A DNA stretch of 64,000 bases from Bowmanella denitrificans (lineage in GTDB: Bacteria; Pseudomonadota; Gammaproteobacteria; Enterobacterales; Alteromonadaceae). Numbering within the stretch: position 1 is the first letter of the stretch; the number at the start of each line of letters is the position of its first letter. The notes beneath the pieces were generated by a model. It had not been told where the DNA came from, searched no databases, and saw only the letters and a program-made list of their open reading frames with translations. The position numbers and the translations under genes were made by a program. The stretch lies in the NCBI RefSeq assembly GCF_002887595.1, contig NZ_PEBU01000009.1:177228-241227 (forward strand), written 5' to 3'. Below are positions 50,352-59,819 of the stretch, in pieces.

Positions 50352-51518
50352 TTACTTAAATGCCAATTCCAGCCAAACCATACGATGATCGGAAGAACTC
50401 TTACGATCTTTAACCAAGCGATAAAGCGCATCCTCTTTGGCAGGCCAGAATACGCCACCATCAACAATGTCCCAGCCTGCTTCAGAAGGCAGTACATAGT
50501 CGGCGCGCATACGCCATCCAGCGGTGTGGGTAGCGCCAAGCGGATTGTCAGGGCTATGTGCTTTACCACCAGCACTGCGGGGAACGAACTGACCATTGAC
50601 CTTGTCATGAGTAATCAGGCCAACAATGGCATCGCGCAACGAATCACCTTCGGCCATGGATGAATTCAGGTCTCCCAGCACCACAAAGTTGCCGCCTTTA
50701 AAGCCCCCCTTGTTACCTTGATCGTCATAGATATAGGAGGCCTGAGTACCGCCGGATAAATAATCCACCCAGAAACGCACCTCATCGTGGTTACGTTTAC
50801 CGTTTCTGTCCTCGGGGCCATCAAATACAGGTGGCGTAGGGTGACTGGCCAGTACATGTATCGTTCTACCGTTCACCTGCACCGGAATATCCCAGTGAGA
50901 CTTAGAGGATAGCCTCAACACATTCTGCGCTTCTGGTGAGTACCAGGGTTGACCATTTGGTTTCACCACAGACGCCATCAGATTGCCAGGCATGTCTTTC
51001 CATAAGAAGCGCTGGAAAGTGCGTACATTGGCCTTGTCGATAGGAAAGCGGCTAAGTACCAGCATGCCATACTGGCCAGGATACTTACCATATCCAAAAG
51101 CATCATCTTCGCTGCCAGATGCGACGCCATCCCCGCTTAAGTCCACGCCGGAGTCTACGCCGGTATTGACCGGAGCCAGAAAGTAATAAGGATAATCAAT
51201 GGCTTGCGCCCCCTGTTGACTCTTGTTCAGATATTGGCGAATAAATGCCAGCGGCCCCTTTTCGGCATCTGCGTCATAGTCAAATTCATTGAGCAGAATA
51301 ATATCCGGTCTGACCCGCTGAATAATTTCGGCGGTGTTGCGAATCTGCTTGTGTTCGCCACCTTTCAGTAACTCAAACAATTCCTGCCCAGTAACAGGCT
51401 GACCACGCTCAACATAGTTGTCGGCTTCCATACTGACGTTGAAGGTAGCGATGCGGATATCTGCCAAAGTTTGGCTGGCTGCGAACATAAGTAACAGAGG
51501 TAGAAGGCGTTTAATCAT
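50352..51518 (-). CDS. Secreted endonuclease/exonuclease/phosphatase (EEP) family protein
   Basis: 388 residues. A signal peptide is cleaved near TLADIR. EEP motifs: RIATFNVSM, metal Glu in LLNEFDYD, LASHPTPP, VLGDLNSSMAEGD and the terminal SSDHRMVWLEL. Members hydrolyse phosphodiester or phosphomonoester bonds with Mg2+. Location in the periplasm or outside suggests a role in degrading nucleic acids or phosphoesters. The ATG at 51518 is inside an open frame extending 25 codons upstream; GGAATT is a weak ribosome site. It lies downstream of the TonB receptor gene on the same strand, past a terminator. Confidence 0.88.
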   Translation of the reverse strand: MIKRLLPLLLMFAASQTLADIRIATFNVSMEADNYVERGQPVTGQELFELLKGGEHKQIRNTAEIIQRVRPDIILLNEFDYDADAEKGPLAFIRQYLNKSQQGAQAIDYPYYFLAPVNTGVDSGVDLSGDGVASGSEDDAFGYGKYPGQYGMLVLSRFPIDKANVRTFQRFLWKDMPGNLMASVVKPNGQPWYSPEAQNVLRLSSKSHWDIPVQVNGRTIHVLASHPTPPVFDGPEDRNGKRNHDEVRFWVDYLSGGTQASYIYDDQGNKGGFKGGNFVVLGDLNSSMAEGDSLRDAIVGLITHDKVNGQFVPRSAGGKAHSPDNPLGATHTAGWRMRADYVLPSEAGWDIVDGGVFWPAKEDALYRLVKDRKSSSDHRMVWLELAFK

Positions 51519-51582
51519 TGTTATCAATTCCGTCGGCGATGTCACGGCAGAGCGTTGTTTTCTGCCATGCTTTGTTACTGAA

Positions 51583-51605
51583 AAAGCCGGCACAAGGCCG
51601 GCTTT
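51583..51605 (-). terminator. Terminator after the Oar-like TonB receptor
   Basis: 9-bp stem AAAGCCGGC (51583-51591) / GCCGGCTTT (51597-51605), 5-base loop. Minus strand continues TTCAG. It separates the receptor and nuclease genes, possibly incompletely because the T run is short. Confidence 0.8.
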
Positions 51606-51624
51606 GTTTCAGCGTTATATCAGC

Positions 51625-54600
51625 TTAGAAGCTATATTTCACGCCCAAACGCACTTCCCACAGAGAGCCTGGATTGTATACAGACTCTGCCGCGTTCTCA
51701 GGGTTAACGCCGTTGATAGTGTAAGTACCATCATCGTTCATTTCTGCATCGACGACAGAAGCAGCATTGAACGGACCGCGACGCTGAATACCCCAGTCAC
51801 TGTTAAGCAGGTTGCCAACATTCTTGATCACCAGGAAGGCATTTGCACGGTGGTCAGCAGTGAACGCAGGCAGTTCCTGGTCGAAACGCAGGTCGAACCT
51901 GGTGTACCAGCTGGACTCGCCAGCATTACGAGGTACGATCTGTCCACGGTACTTCTCAAGACCAGCCTGTTCAACGAATGAATCAAATTCAGCCTGTACA
52001 TCGGCAGACGCGAAAGTGACATCAGTACCATATTGATCAACGGTTGGCACATACAACAGTGAGCGATAATCGGCCAAATCTGCACCTGGCTCGAAGTTAT
52101 CAAAGGTGTAAGAGAAGTTACGACCTGCTTTTCTGTTACCAAACAAAGAGATAGTTGTATCGTAACCGTCGAAGAACTCAGCGGTATAGCGCACACTCAA
52201 TGTAAAGTTATGAGGGATTTCATAGTTTGAAGTCGCCACACCCGGGTCATTCTGATCCGCAACTGCGATGTTGGTGAAGTTAGAATACGCCACGGAACTT
52301 GTCATTGGGTTGTAGTCTTCTGACTTGTTGTAAGCGTAACCCAGTTGGAAATCCAGACCAAAATCGTACTCTTTTTTCACCGCCAAAGAGATAGTGGTAG
52401 AGCTACCGTCTTTAGGTGCATTGGTTAGCAGCAAGTCGCTGTAACGAGAGTTACGAGTGATCTCACGTCCGTCAACTGTAGCCAGTACCTTCTTGTCATA
52501 GATAGGACGACCGTCAATGGTGTCATTACCAGTATCGAAGCTGCTCAAATCAACAATAGTGGCTGAGTCTTGCTTCTTGGTGTAAAGGAAATCGGCAGAG
52601 AAGATATAATCATCTTCAGTGGCGTAGGTGACACCAATGTTGTATTTCCACTCAGACGGCATATCAAAATCAGGGTCAACTGCGTTGGTTGATGGCTCTT
52701 CACCCAGGGCTGGGTTATTGGCCGTGACCTGATCATACATTGACTTGATTGGATCAAACACCGCGCGCCCGTCACCAATCTTCTCAGCATCTAGGATATT
52801 AATATCAGGGCGGTAGGCATCAATATTGGTTACACCATCGTTGGAGTAGCTGTTAGACAACCATACGTTAGGGTTGCCGCCTGAATACAGACCAATACCA
52901 CCACGTACTTCCAGGCTGTCGTCAACGGCCCAGTTAAAGCCAAAACGAGGCTGCAGCAAGTCTTTACCATCGAAGCTCGCCTGATTGGTCATGTTGTAAC
53001 GTTCTTCAAACAGCGCATTGTGCTTAGGCTTATCGCTGCTGGAAATCCAGTCATAACGCAAACCAAAGATCAGCGTCACATCATCCAGAGTCCATTTGTC
53101 CTGAATATAGGCAGCATGCGTAGAATAGGAGAAAGAAGCTGCTGCATCATTCGGATTATTGGTGCCGGCGGAGTTATTGTAGTAAACGTCGTCAGCGATA
53201 CCTAACTCATAATCATCCAGGCCGCTGGCGCCACCGTTGGTGTTGCGGTTTCTGTCGCCACCAAAACGGTACTCACCAATGGTGTGCTGCATAAACAGGT
53301 TAAAGATATCCAGATTTTCCTGCTCATAACCACCAGTGATGGTGTGCTCATCCAGGTAGTATGTACCAGCAACTTTGAACGTCGTGTTTTCCCAGTCCAG
53401 GTCGTTAGACTGACGAGAGTCATCCGGACCGATAAAAATGGTTCCGCCGTTTTCCAGTGAGCTGATCTGAATTTCACCAAAGCCGCTGTCTGCATCAGTG
53501 GAACGCTGCTCGTTATCCAGCTTGGTGTGCCCGATACGCACTTCTGTGGAGAAATTGTCTGTCCAGTCTGAATACAATGACATTACCACTGCATCCAGTG
53601 TCGCACCTTTCTTATAGAAGTGGTTTGACAATGTCAGGTTTTGGCTGCTGTCATCAGACTGATCGATTTCGTAACCATCATTGTAGTTGTACACCAAAGA
53701 GGCACGGTGTTCGGCATTGATGTTCCAATCCAATTTAACCAGGATCTTCTCATCTTCCACAGGTGCGGACGCAGGAAGACCACCGGCATCATAACCATAC
53801 ACATCTTTGGAAATCTGAATTGCGCGGTTAACTTCGTCCATCGTTACAGAGCCGGTTTGCAGGGCTTCGTAACTGAAAATCTGAGCCCCTTCCAACTTCT
53901 CATAAGATGCGAAGAAGAACAGCGTATCTTCAATCAGCGGTGCACCAACATTGAAACCGTAGCGCTTAACCGTAAAGTCGCCCAGGTCTACTTTTTCGTC
54001 TTCAACTTCATCACCGGTCAGAGAATCACTGGTGAAGTCATAAAACACACTTCCGTGTATTTCATTTGTACCAGATTTAGTGACCGCATTAACGTTACAG
54101 CCGGTAAAACCACCGTACTGCACATCAAAGGGTGCGATTTCAACGGCAACCTGGTCTATGGCGTCAAATGAGAACGGCATACGTGTAGTAGGATAGCCGT
54201 TGTAATTCAAACCAAAACTGTCGTTCATGCGCACGCCGTCAACGGTCAGGCTGCTGAAACGCGGGTGACTACCGCCACAAATAATGGATTCAGAACCATT
54301 GTCTTCGGAGATGCTGATACGCGGGTCAATACGCACCAAATCTTTAATGTCACGATCCGCAGATGCAGCCTGTTCCAGATCCGACAAGCTGAAAGTAGAG
54401 CCCGGACTGGTGTTACCAAACTCAATGCTGCTCAGTTTAGATGCTGTGACAGCAATACGCTCAACAGATTGCTCCTGTTCCAGCGTCACGTTCAAAGGCA
54501 AAGGTTCACCTAATGTCAGATAGACGTCAGTCACTGACGTATCCTGAAACTTGTCAGAGTCCACAGTGATGGAATAAGGACCGCCAACACGCAGACCTTT

Positions 54601-54819
54601 GGCAGTGAATTGACCAGCGTCATTTACAACGGCCGTTTTCACTGTACCAGAAGGAATATGCGTAATGGTAATAACTGTACCTGGAGCAGGATTACCTTTA
54701 GGTCCAACGACCTTCCCGGTAATACCAGAAGATGTTTCCTGAGCCATTGCTCCGGCGGACATCCCCACTGACAGAGCCACAGCTAACGCAACGCGATTGA
54801 GCTTGGATTTAGTGAACAT
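51625..54819 (-). CDS. Oar-like TonB-dependent receptor with carboxypeptidase-regulatory domain
   Basis: 1064 residues. Signal peptide (cleaved near GAMAQE), then a carboxypeptidase regulatory-like beta-sandwich (about 30-115; GKVVGPKGNPAPGTVITITH), the plug (about 120-250, SLTVDGVRMNDSFGLNYNGYP and YGGFTGCNVNAVTKSGTNE) and a barrel ending in SF. This matches OmpA-related Oar receptors; Oar proteins have been linked to protease secretion and to nutrient uptake. AGGAAAA precedes the ATG. Ligand unknown; the EEP nuclease gene follows it. Confidence 0.93.
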   Translation of the reverse strand: MFTKSKLNRVALAVALSVGMSAGAMAQETSSGITGKVVGPKGNPAPGTVITITHIPSGTVKTAVVNDAGQFTAKGLRVGGPYSITVDSDKFQDTSVTDVYLTLGEPLPLNVTLEQEQSVERIAVTASKLSSIEFGNTSPGSTFSLSDLEQAASADRDIKDLVRIDPRISISEDNGSESIICGGSHPRFSSLTVDGVRMNDSFGLNYNGYPTTRMPFSFDAIDQVAVEIAPFDVQYGGFTGCNVNAVTKSGTNEIHGSVFYDFTSDSLTGDEVEDEKVDLGDFTVKRYGFNVGAPLIEDTLFFFASYEKLEGAQIFSYEALQTGSVTMDEVNRAIQISKDVYGYDAGGLPASAPVEDEKILVKLDWNINAEHRASLVYNYNDGYEIDQSDDSSQNLTLSNHFYKKGATLDAVVMSLYSDWTDNFSTEVRIGHTKLDNEQRSTDADSGFGEIQISSLENGGTIFIGPDDSRQSNDLDWENTTFKVAGTYYLDEHTITGGYEQENLDIFNLFMQHTIGEYRFGGDRNRNTNGGASGLDDYELGIADDVYYNNSAGTNNPNDAAASFSYSTHAAYIQDKWTLDDVTLIFGLRYDWISSSDKPKHNALFEERYNMTNQASFDGKDLLQPRFGFNWAVDDSLEVRGGIGLYSGGNPNVWLSNSYSNDGVTNIDAYRPDINILDAEKIGDGRAVFDPIKSMYDQVTANNPALGEEPSTNAVDPDFDMPSEWKYNIGVTYATEDDYIFSADFLYTKKQDSATIVDLSSFDTGNDTIDGRPIYDKKVLATVDGREITRNSRYSDLLLTNAPKDGSSTTISLAVKKEYDFGLDFQLGYAYNKSEDYNPMTSSVAYSNFTNIAVADQNDPGVATSNYEIPHNFTLSVRYTAEFFDGYDTTISLFGNRKAGRNFSYTFDNFEPGADLADYRSLLYVPTVDQYGTDVTFASADVQAEFDSFVEQAGLEKYRGQIVPRNAGESSWYTRFDLRFDQELPAFTADHRANAFLVIKNVGNLLNSDWGIQRRGPFNAASVVDAEMNDDGTYTINGVNPENAAESVYNPGSLWEVRLGVKYSF

Positions 54820-55136
54820 TGTGTTTTCCTAAGGTTTGTTGTGTGCAATTCACAGTTTAAGAGGCGATTATGACAACTTTGTTGTAGTAGTCGCTGCTGC
54901 GGAAAAGTCAAATTTCCGGCAACCCAAACTGAACAAAAATTATCCGACGCTTCAGATTTCCGGAAGAAATTGTCCTTTCTCTGGTTAAAATAGGAAGGCT
55001 TCATAAAGATTCATAACTTCTTGTTCATATATGTTTTAAATCAACAAGTTATGCCTTTTAAATAATTTTACCCATTGAAACAAGTAAGATTAACTGGTGA
55101 AATGTATAGCCTTACTCATCGGAGTTCTCTGATTTC
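54820..55136. other. Divergent intergenic region (Oar receptor / PhnD-like gene)
   Basis: 317 A/T-rich bases without a credible gene. It should hold the promoters for the two divergent genes. The last ~150 bases before 55137 are about 70% A/T. No strong repeat or hairpin was seen. Confidence 0.5.
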
Positions 55137-56006
55137 ATGATGTTATCGGGTTTGAAGCTGTCGAAAATCAGTATAGCGACCATTGCGGTGTTGTTAATCG
55201 TACTTATGTGGTTGATTGGCAATGAAAATATCGATAGTGCAACGGCAGAATTCCCGCCCGTTATTGAACAATTTTCCGAATGCAGCACCCATGGTGACAA
55301 CTTAAGTGCCACATTAGTGGTTTTTATCAACGCCGAGTACCTGGCTAAGAACTTGTCCGCTGCGCTGTGCCAGGACCCAGTGGTGGTCAAACAATACGGC
55401 CAGGTGAAAGCCGTCTGGAATCATAGCGAAGACCAGGTCCTGCAATATGTAGGCAAGGGCATTGCCGATTTAGCCTTGGTTAAAGAGAACCTGATGGAAG
55501 CGGTAAAGGGGGAATCTACTTATGGCTACCGGGTGGTCGCAGCCTACCCTGACTATTCTGCTTATTTAATTTCCACCCGTGAAAAACCTTTGTTAGATAA
55601 GGCTTACTTACTGGGCAAGCGCATCGGCTTATTGGATTACCCTACCAGCAGATCAGGGCATCTGATTCCCATTCGATTATTTAAAGAGCTCGGGCTGAGC
55701 CTGGATAACCTGCAAATCAGTTATGCCAATTCCCATACCGAACTGAGAAATATGCTGACCAGCGGCAAAGTGGATATTATTTCCTCCTATTGGCAGGACA
55801 GTGACGAAAACATTTTGTCACGTAACTATATCACGCCGATTGAGCAGCAAGTCAGTGGCAGCAAGTGGTATCTGAAGATGGAAACCAACAATATCGATTT
55901 ATTCTGCGCCGTGCAGCGCACTTTAATCCATATTGCAAAGGAGCAAAACTCCAGCTATTTCAGTCGCTTGAGCCCGGAGCCAGATTGCCAGGTACAACCT
56001 CAATGA
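55137..56006 (+). CDS. PhnD-like periplasmic binding-fold protein, membrane anchored
   Basis: 289 residues. An N-terminal membrane helix (IATIAVLLIVLMWLIG) acts as anchor. The rest looks like a type II periplasmic binding domain of the PhnD (phosphate/phosphonate-binding) type: VGKGIADLALVKENLMEA in the first lobe, GKRIGLLDYPTSRSGHLIPIRLFKELGLSLDN as the hinge/ligand block and LTSGKVDIISSYW in the second lobe. No ABC permease gene is adjacent, so it is more likely a sensor input than a transporter part. It overlaps the next gene by 4 bases (ATGA). The first of two consecutive ATGs is used. Confidence 0.75.
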   Translation: MMLSGLKLSKISIATIAVLLIVLMWLIGNENIDSATAEFPPVIEQFSECSTHGDNLSATLVVFINAEYLAKNLSAALCQDPVVVKQYGQVKAVWNHSEDQVLQYVGKGIADLALVKENLMEAVKGESTYGYRVVAAYPDYSAYLISTREKPLLDKAYLLGKRIGLLDYPTSRSGHLIPIRLFKELGLSLDNLQISYANSHTELRNMLTSGKVDIISSYWQDSDENILSRNYITPIEQQVSGSKWYLKMETNNIDLFCAVQRTLIHIAKEQNSSYFSRLSPEPDCQVQPQ

Positions 56007-56950
56007 GATTAGATCCGCGTATTACCCCAGCCTTGTTGTTTATCGGTAGTTTACTGGTATTGCAGATGGTTTACTTTTTTGCCGCTCGTCAGGCCCATTA
56101 CCAACAGGCTGGAACGCTGGCATTGGCGCTGGAAAAACGCATCGCCTTGGATCTCCCCTGGCTCAGATTGCCTAACGATGTCATGAATAATGTCGCAGAC
56201 GAGGAATCAGTACGCCAATATTTGAGTAAACTCAATGAGTTATCATTACTAAAGGGGTATTCCATCCGAGTGCTTGCCTTGCAAGGCATATCGGCTTCTC
56301 AGTCCAAACCAGAATTTGACGGCATCATTCAGCAGCACAAACTGCAGATCCCGGGGCAAACCCTGACGTTGCAGTTGGGGGTTCAGCACTTTCCATTAGC
56401 CAAAGCATTTTCCATCTTTCCTTTATTGGCGGCCCTGCTTTTCACCCTTCTGATCAGCAGTTCGCGCAGAGAAACCACCGACGAGCAGCTAGAGCCAGGC
56501 GAAAGCCCCAGTGAACCTGCGTTGCCCAGACTTATCGTTAATTTGCAGGAGCGCACGCTGAGCAACAGCGTAGATAACCGACAGATACAGCTGTCGAATA
56601 AGCCATTTTGCTTTTATGTGGCCTTGCTTGAATATTGCCTGCAGCATGAAAATGCCGCACTTAACCACAACAAGAATATCCCCGAAGAATTATTGGAACT
56701 GGCCAATCGCTATTTCTATCGGTTGATTGAGTTAGGCCATACCATACGTAAACGGCCAGATTTCAGCAGCAATCTGGACAAAATGCTCAGTGAAATTCGC
56801 GCCGCGCTGGATGATGTATTTCGTGATTGTCCGGAATTTAAGGCCGCTTTCTATCCCCCAAAAGCACAGGGAGAGGGGTCACGTTCTAAGTTGCACAACT
56901 ATGCCCTGGAACAGTTGCAGGCTGAAACATTAGAAATTATTGGTAAGTAA
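56003..56950 (+). CDS. Unrecognised two-helix membrane protein with cytoplasmic helical/winged-helix-like domain
   Basis: 315 residues from the ATG overlapping the upstream stop. Membrane helices lie at about 10-28 and 133-151, so residues 30-130 are periplasmic. The cytoplasmic part (about 170-315) contains LIVNLQERTLSNSVDNRQI then LSNKPFCFYVALLEYCLQ, a pattern reminiscent of the start of OmpR-type winged helices. FSSNLDKMLSEIRAALDDV follows. I do not recognise the family, and the DNA-binding resemblance is only by eye. Tight coupling to the PhnD-like gene suggests a sensor pair. A terminator follows. Confidence 0.6.
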   Translation: MRLDPRITPALLFIGSLLVLQMVYFFAARQAHYQQAGTLALALEKRIALDLPWLRLPNDVMNNVADEESVRQYLSKLNELSLLKGYSIRVLALQGISASQSKPEFDGIIQQHKLQIPGQTLTLQLGVQHFPLAKAFSIFPLLAALLFTLLISSSRRETTDEQLEPGESPSEPALPRLIVNLQERTLSNSVDNRQIQLSNKPFCFYVALLEYCLQHENAALNHNKNIPEELLELANRYFYRLIELGHTIRKRPDFSSNLDKMLSEIRAALDDVFRDCPEFKAAFYPPKAQGEGSRSKLHNYALEQLQAETLEIIGK

Positions 56951-56984
56951 TTTCTTTACGTAAAGCTAATTCTGTACATAATTC

Positions 56985-57005
56985 AGCCAGTCTCTGGCTT
57001 TTTTT
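56985..57005 (+). terminator. Terminator after the sensor-like pair
   Basis: 6-bp stem AGCCAG (56985-56990) / CTGGCT (56994-56999), 3-base loop, followed by TTTTTT. It separates this pair from udk. Confidence 0.8.
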
Positions 57006-57055
57006 CCCATCGCTGGTACTCTTGCCGGACCTGTCGTTGCTCACTATTCCTTAAC

Positions 57056-57679
57056 ATGTCTAATACGCGAATTATCGCCATTTCCGGTGGCTCAGGCTCT
57101 GGGAAATCTCTTTTTACCAAAACCCTGATAGCCGAAATACTTGATGAAGGAATGGATATCCGTGTGCTGTGTGAAGATCACTATTATCGTGATCAGACTC
57201 ATCTGAGCATGGAAGAGCGGCTGCAAACCAATTATGACCATCCGCAAGCCTTTGAGCATGAGTTACTGGAAAAACACCTGGCGCAATTAAAGGCCGGTGA
57301 AACCATAGAGTATCCGGAATACTGCTTTAAGACCCACACTCGCTTATCGCAAAGCCAGCCCATCACGCCCGCTTCTGTGATCATTGTGGAAGGCATTATG
57401 TTACTGGCCAGTCCGGAACTACTGCCCTATTTTGATTTGAAGGTTTTTATCGATACCCCACTGGATATTTGCCTGCTGCGACGCATTAACCGCGACGTGC
57501 AGGAACGGGGGCGTTCATTGCAATGCATCAGTGAACAGTATGAAAATACCGTTAAGCCTATGTATCACAAATTTGTCGCGCCCAGCCGTTTTACCGCGGA
57601 TGTGATTGTTACCCAGGGTGGCAAAAACCGCATCGCGCTGGATGTCCTGAAATCGCATATTCAACAAGTACTCAAATAA
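57056..57679 (+). CDS. udk: Uridine/cytidine kinase
   Basis: 207 residues. Walker A GGSGSGKS at 11-18, EDHYYRDQTHLSMEERLQTNYDHPQAFE substrate block and RINRDVQERGRSLQ. It phosphorylates uridine and cytidine with a nucleoside triphosphate in pyrimidine salvage. It begins a run of nucleoside-related genes; nupC follows after 24 bases, so imported nucleosides would be trapped as nucleotides. No strong ribosome site before the ATG. Confidence 0.94.
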   Translation: MSNTRIIAISGGSGSGKSLFTKTLIAEILDEGMDIRVLCEDHYYRDQTHLSMEERLQTNYDHPQAFEHELLEKHLAQLKAGETIEYPEYCFKTHTRLSQSQPITPASVIIVEGIMLLASPELLPYFDLKVFIDTPLDICLLRRINRDVQERGRSLQCISEQYENTVKPMYHKFVAPSRFTADVIVTQGGKNRIALDVLKSHIQQVLK

Positions 57680-57703
57680 TAACAACAAAGGAATTGGCAC
57701 CCT

Positions 57704-58912
57704 ATGATTAGTCTGCTTGGAATTCTGCTGCTACTTGGCCTCGGTTATCTGGTCTCCACCAATCGCAAGGCCATTCGCTGGCGAACAGTGCTGGGCGCTT
57801 TTGCCCTGCAAATTGGCCTGGGGGCGCTGGTGCTCTATGTGCCCTTTGGCAAAGACATGCTGTTGTCTGTGTCCAATACGGTTTCACAGATTATTGGCTA
57901 CGCCTCGCAGGGCATCGACTTTCTGTTTGGCGATTTAGGCCGGATGAAAATGGGCTTTATTTTCGTAGTGCATGTTTTGCCGGTTATCGTGTTTTTCTCC
58001 TCTTTTATTGCCGTACTCTACTACTTAGGCATTATGGGCTGGGTGATTCGCCTGATTGGCGGTGCCATCCAGCGGTTGCTGCAGGTTAGTCGCCCGGAAG
58101 CCATGTCTGCTACCGCCAATATATTTGTTGGTCAGACCGAAGCGCCACTGGTCGTCAAACCCTTTATTCCCACCATGACCCGCTCAGAGCTGTTTGCCGT
58201 AATGGTGGGTGGTCTGGCATCGGTGGCTGGCTCAATTCTGGCCGGATACGCCGGTCTGGGTGTTGAACTTAAGTACCTGATAGCGGCTTGCTTTATGGCA
58301 GCTCCAGGTGGCCTGATGATGGCTAAACTGATTCTGCCGGAAACCGAAACACCGAAAAATGATCTGACCGATCTCAGTCAGGCAGAAGAAAAAAATGTCA
58401 ACGTTATTGACGCAGCAGCTGCCGGTGCCGCCAGCGGATTGCAGTTGGCGCTTAATGTGGGCGCCATGCTACTGGCCTTCGTCGCTCTGATTGCTCTGTT
58501 AAATGGCATAATCGGTTGGGCGGGCAGCTTCTTTGGCGCAGGCGATCTGACCCTGCAAGTTATTCTGGGTTATCTGTTCCAACCCCTGGCCTTTATTATT
58601 GGCGTGCCCTGGGAAGATGCGCAATTGGCTGGCAGCTTTATCGGCCAGAAAGTCGTTATCAACGAGTTCTACGCCTACGCCGACTTTATCAATCAAAGAG
58701 CGCAGTTGTCTGAGCATAGTCAGGCCATTGTCACCTTCGCGCTGTGTGGTTTTGCTAACTTCAGCTCCATCGCCATACTGTTAGGTGGGCTGGGCGGCAT
58801 GGCACCTTGTCGCCGCCATGATATTGCCCAACTGGGCCTGCGTGCCGTACTGGCAGCCACATTGGCCAACCTGATGAGTGCGGCCATTGCCGGGTTTTTC
58901 CTTTTCCTCTGA
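57704..58912 (+). CDS. NupC-type concentrative nucleoside transporter (CNT family)
   Basis: 402 residues, about ten membrane helices. CNT motifs: [47 protein letters not shown] (nucleoside/Na+ site), [19 protein letters not shown] and [13 protein letters not shown]. It imports nucleosides with a cation gradient (Na+ or H+). Coupling with the Na+ pump of this genome is plausible. AAGGAATT precedes the ATG. Lies directly downstream of udk. Confidence 0.94.
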   Translation: MISLLGILLLLGLGYLVSTNRKAIRWRTVLGAFALQIGLGALVLYVPFGKDMLLSVSNTVSQIIGYASQGIDFLFGDLGRMKMGFIFVVHVLPVIVFFSSFIAVLYYLGIMGWVIRLIGGAIQRLLQVSRPEAMSATANIFVGQTEAPLVVKPFIPTMTRSELFAVMVGGLASVAGSILAGYAGLGVELKYLIAACFMAAPGGLMMAKLILPETETPKNDLTDLSQAEEKNVNVIDAAAAGAASGLQLALNVGAMLLAFVALIALLNGIIGWAGSFFGAGDLTLQVILGYLFQPLAFIIGVPWEDAQLAGSFIGQKVVINEFYAYADFINQRAQLSEHSQAIVTFALCGFANFSSIAILLGGLGGMAPCRRHDIAQLGLRAVLAATLANLMSAAIAGFFLFL

Positions 58913-58935
58913 ATATTGCTAAGACAGGTAACATA

Positions 58936-59775
58936 ATGAAACTAGTCGCCGTTGACTTTCATGCTGACAATGCACAGCAGCTTTTTGTGGAATCACTTCA
59001 CCAAACCGGGTTTGGGGTACTGAAGAATCACCCCATACAACAGGCCATGGTGGATGCCATCTACAAAAACTGGCAAGCCTTCTTCGATGGTGAAGAAAAA
59101 CAGCAATATTTGTTTAAAAAAGACACCCAGGATGGCTATTTTCCTCCTTCAGTATCGGAAACTGCCAAAGGGCATAAAGTCAAAGACATCAAGGAATACT
59201 TCCATTATTACCCTTGGGGTCGTTGCCCTGACGCACTGCGTCAGCAACTGGCCGATTACTATCAGGCAGCCAATGCGTTAGCTGCTACTCTGCTGTCCTG
59301 GGTTGAGAAACACTCACCGACAGAGGTATCAGCACGCTATTCACAGCCGCTGTCCAGTATGATTGAAAACAGCGATAAGACCCTGCTCAGGGTGCTGCAC
59401 TATCCACCATTGACTGGCGGGGAAGAGCCCAGCGCTATCCGTGCCGCGGCCCATGAGGATATCAACTTGCTGACCATACTGCCGGCCGCCAATGAACCGG
59501 GCCTGCAAGTGAAAAGTAAAACGGGAGAATGGCTGGATGTGCCTTGCGACTTTGGCAATCTGATCGTCAATATCGGCGACATGTTGCAGGAAGCATCTGG
59601 CGGCTACTTCCCTTCTACAACCCACCGGGTCATTAACCCCATGGGGGCGGACCAGTCCAGGTCAAGAATTTCACTGCCGCTGTTTTTGCATCCCAGACCC
59701 GATGTGGTGTTGTCTGACCGGCACACTGCCGACAGTTATCTAACCGAGCGCTTGCGCGAACTCGGCGTAATCTGA
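58936..59775 (+). CDS. 2-oxoglutarate/Fe(II) oxygenase, isopenicillin-N-synthase-like
   Basis: 279 residues. N-terminal DIOX_N-like region (QLFVESLHQTGFGVLKNHPI) and a C-terminal jelly roll with iron ligands His and Asp in AAHEDINLLTIL and His in TTHRVINP; the 2-oxoglutarate Arg is in SRSRISLPLFLHP. The family includes flavonoid, thymine-7- and ethylene-forming dioxygenases. The substrate is not readable, but the position between a nucleoside transporter and a secreted phosphatase hints at a nucleoside or base. AGGTAA precedes the ATG; 23 bases after nupC. Confidence 0.88.
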   Translation: MKLVAVDFHADNAQQLFVESLHQTGFGVLKNHPIQQAMVDAIYKNWQAFFDGEEKQQYLFKKDTQDGYFPPSVSETAKGHKVKDIKEYFHYYPWGRCPDALRQQLADYYQAANALAATLLSWVEKHSPTEVSARYSQPLSSMIENSDKTLLRVLHYPPLTGGEEPSAIRAAAHEDINLLTILPAANEPGLQVKSKTGEWLDVPCDFGNLIVNIGDMLQEASGGYFPSTTHRVINPMGADQSRSRISLPLFLHPRPDVVLSDRHTADSYLTERLRELGVI

Positions 59776-59819
59776 GAACCGGGCGGCGCTGAGCGCCGCC
59801 ACACAATCAAGAGGATAGT

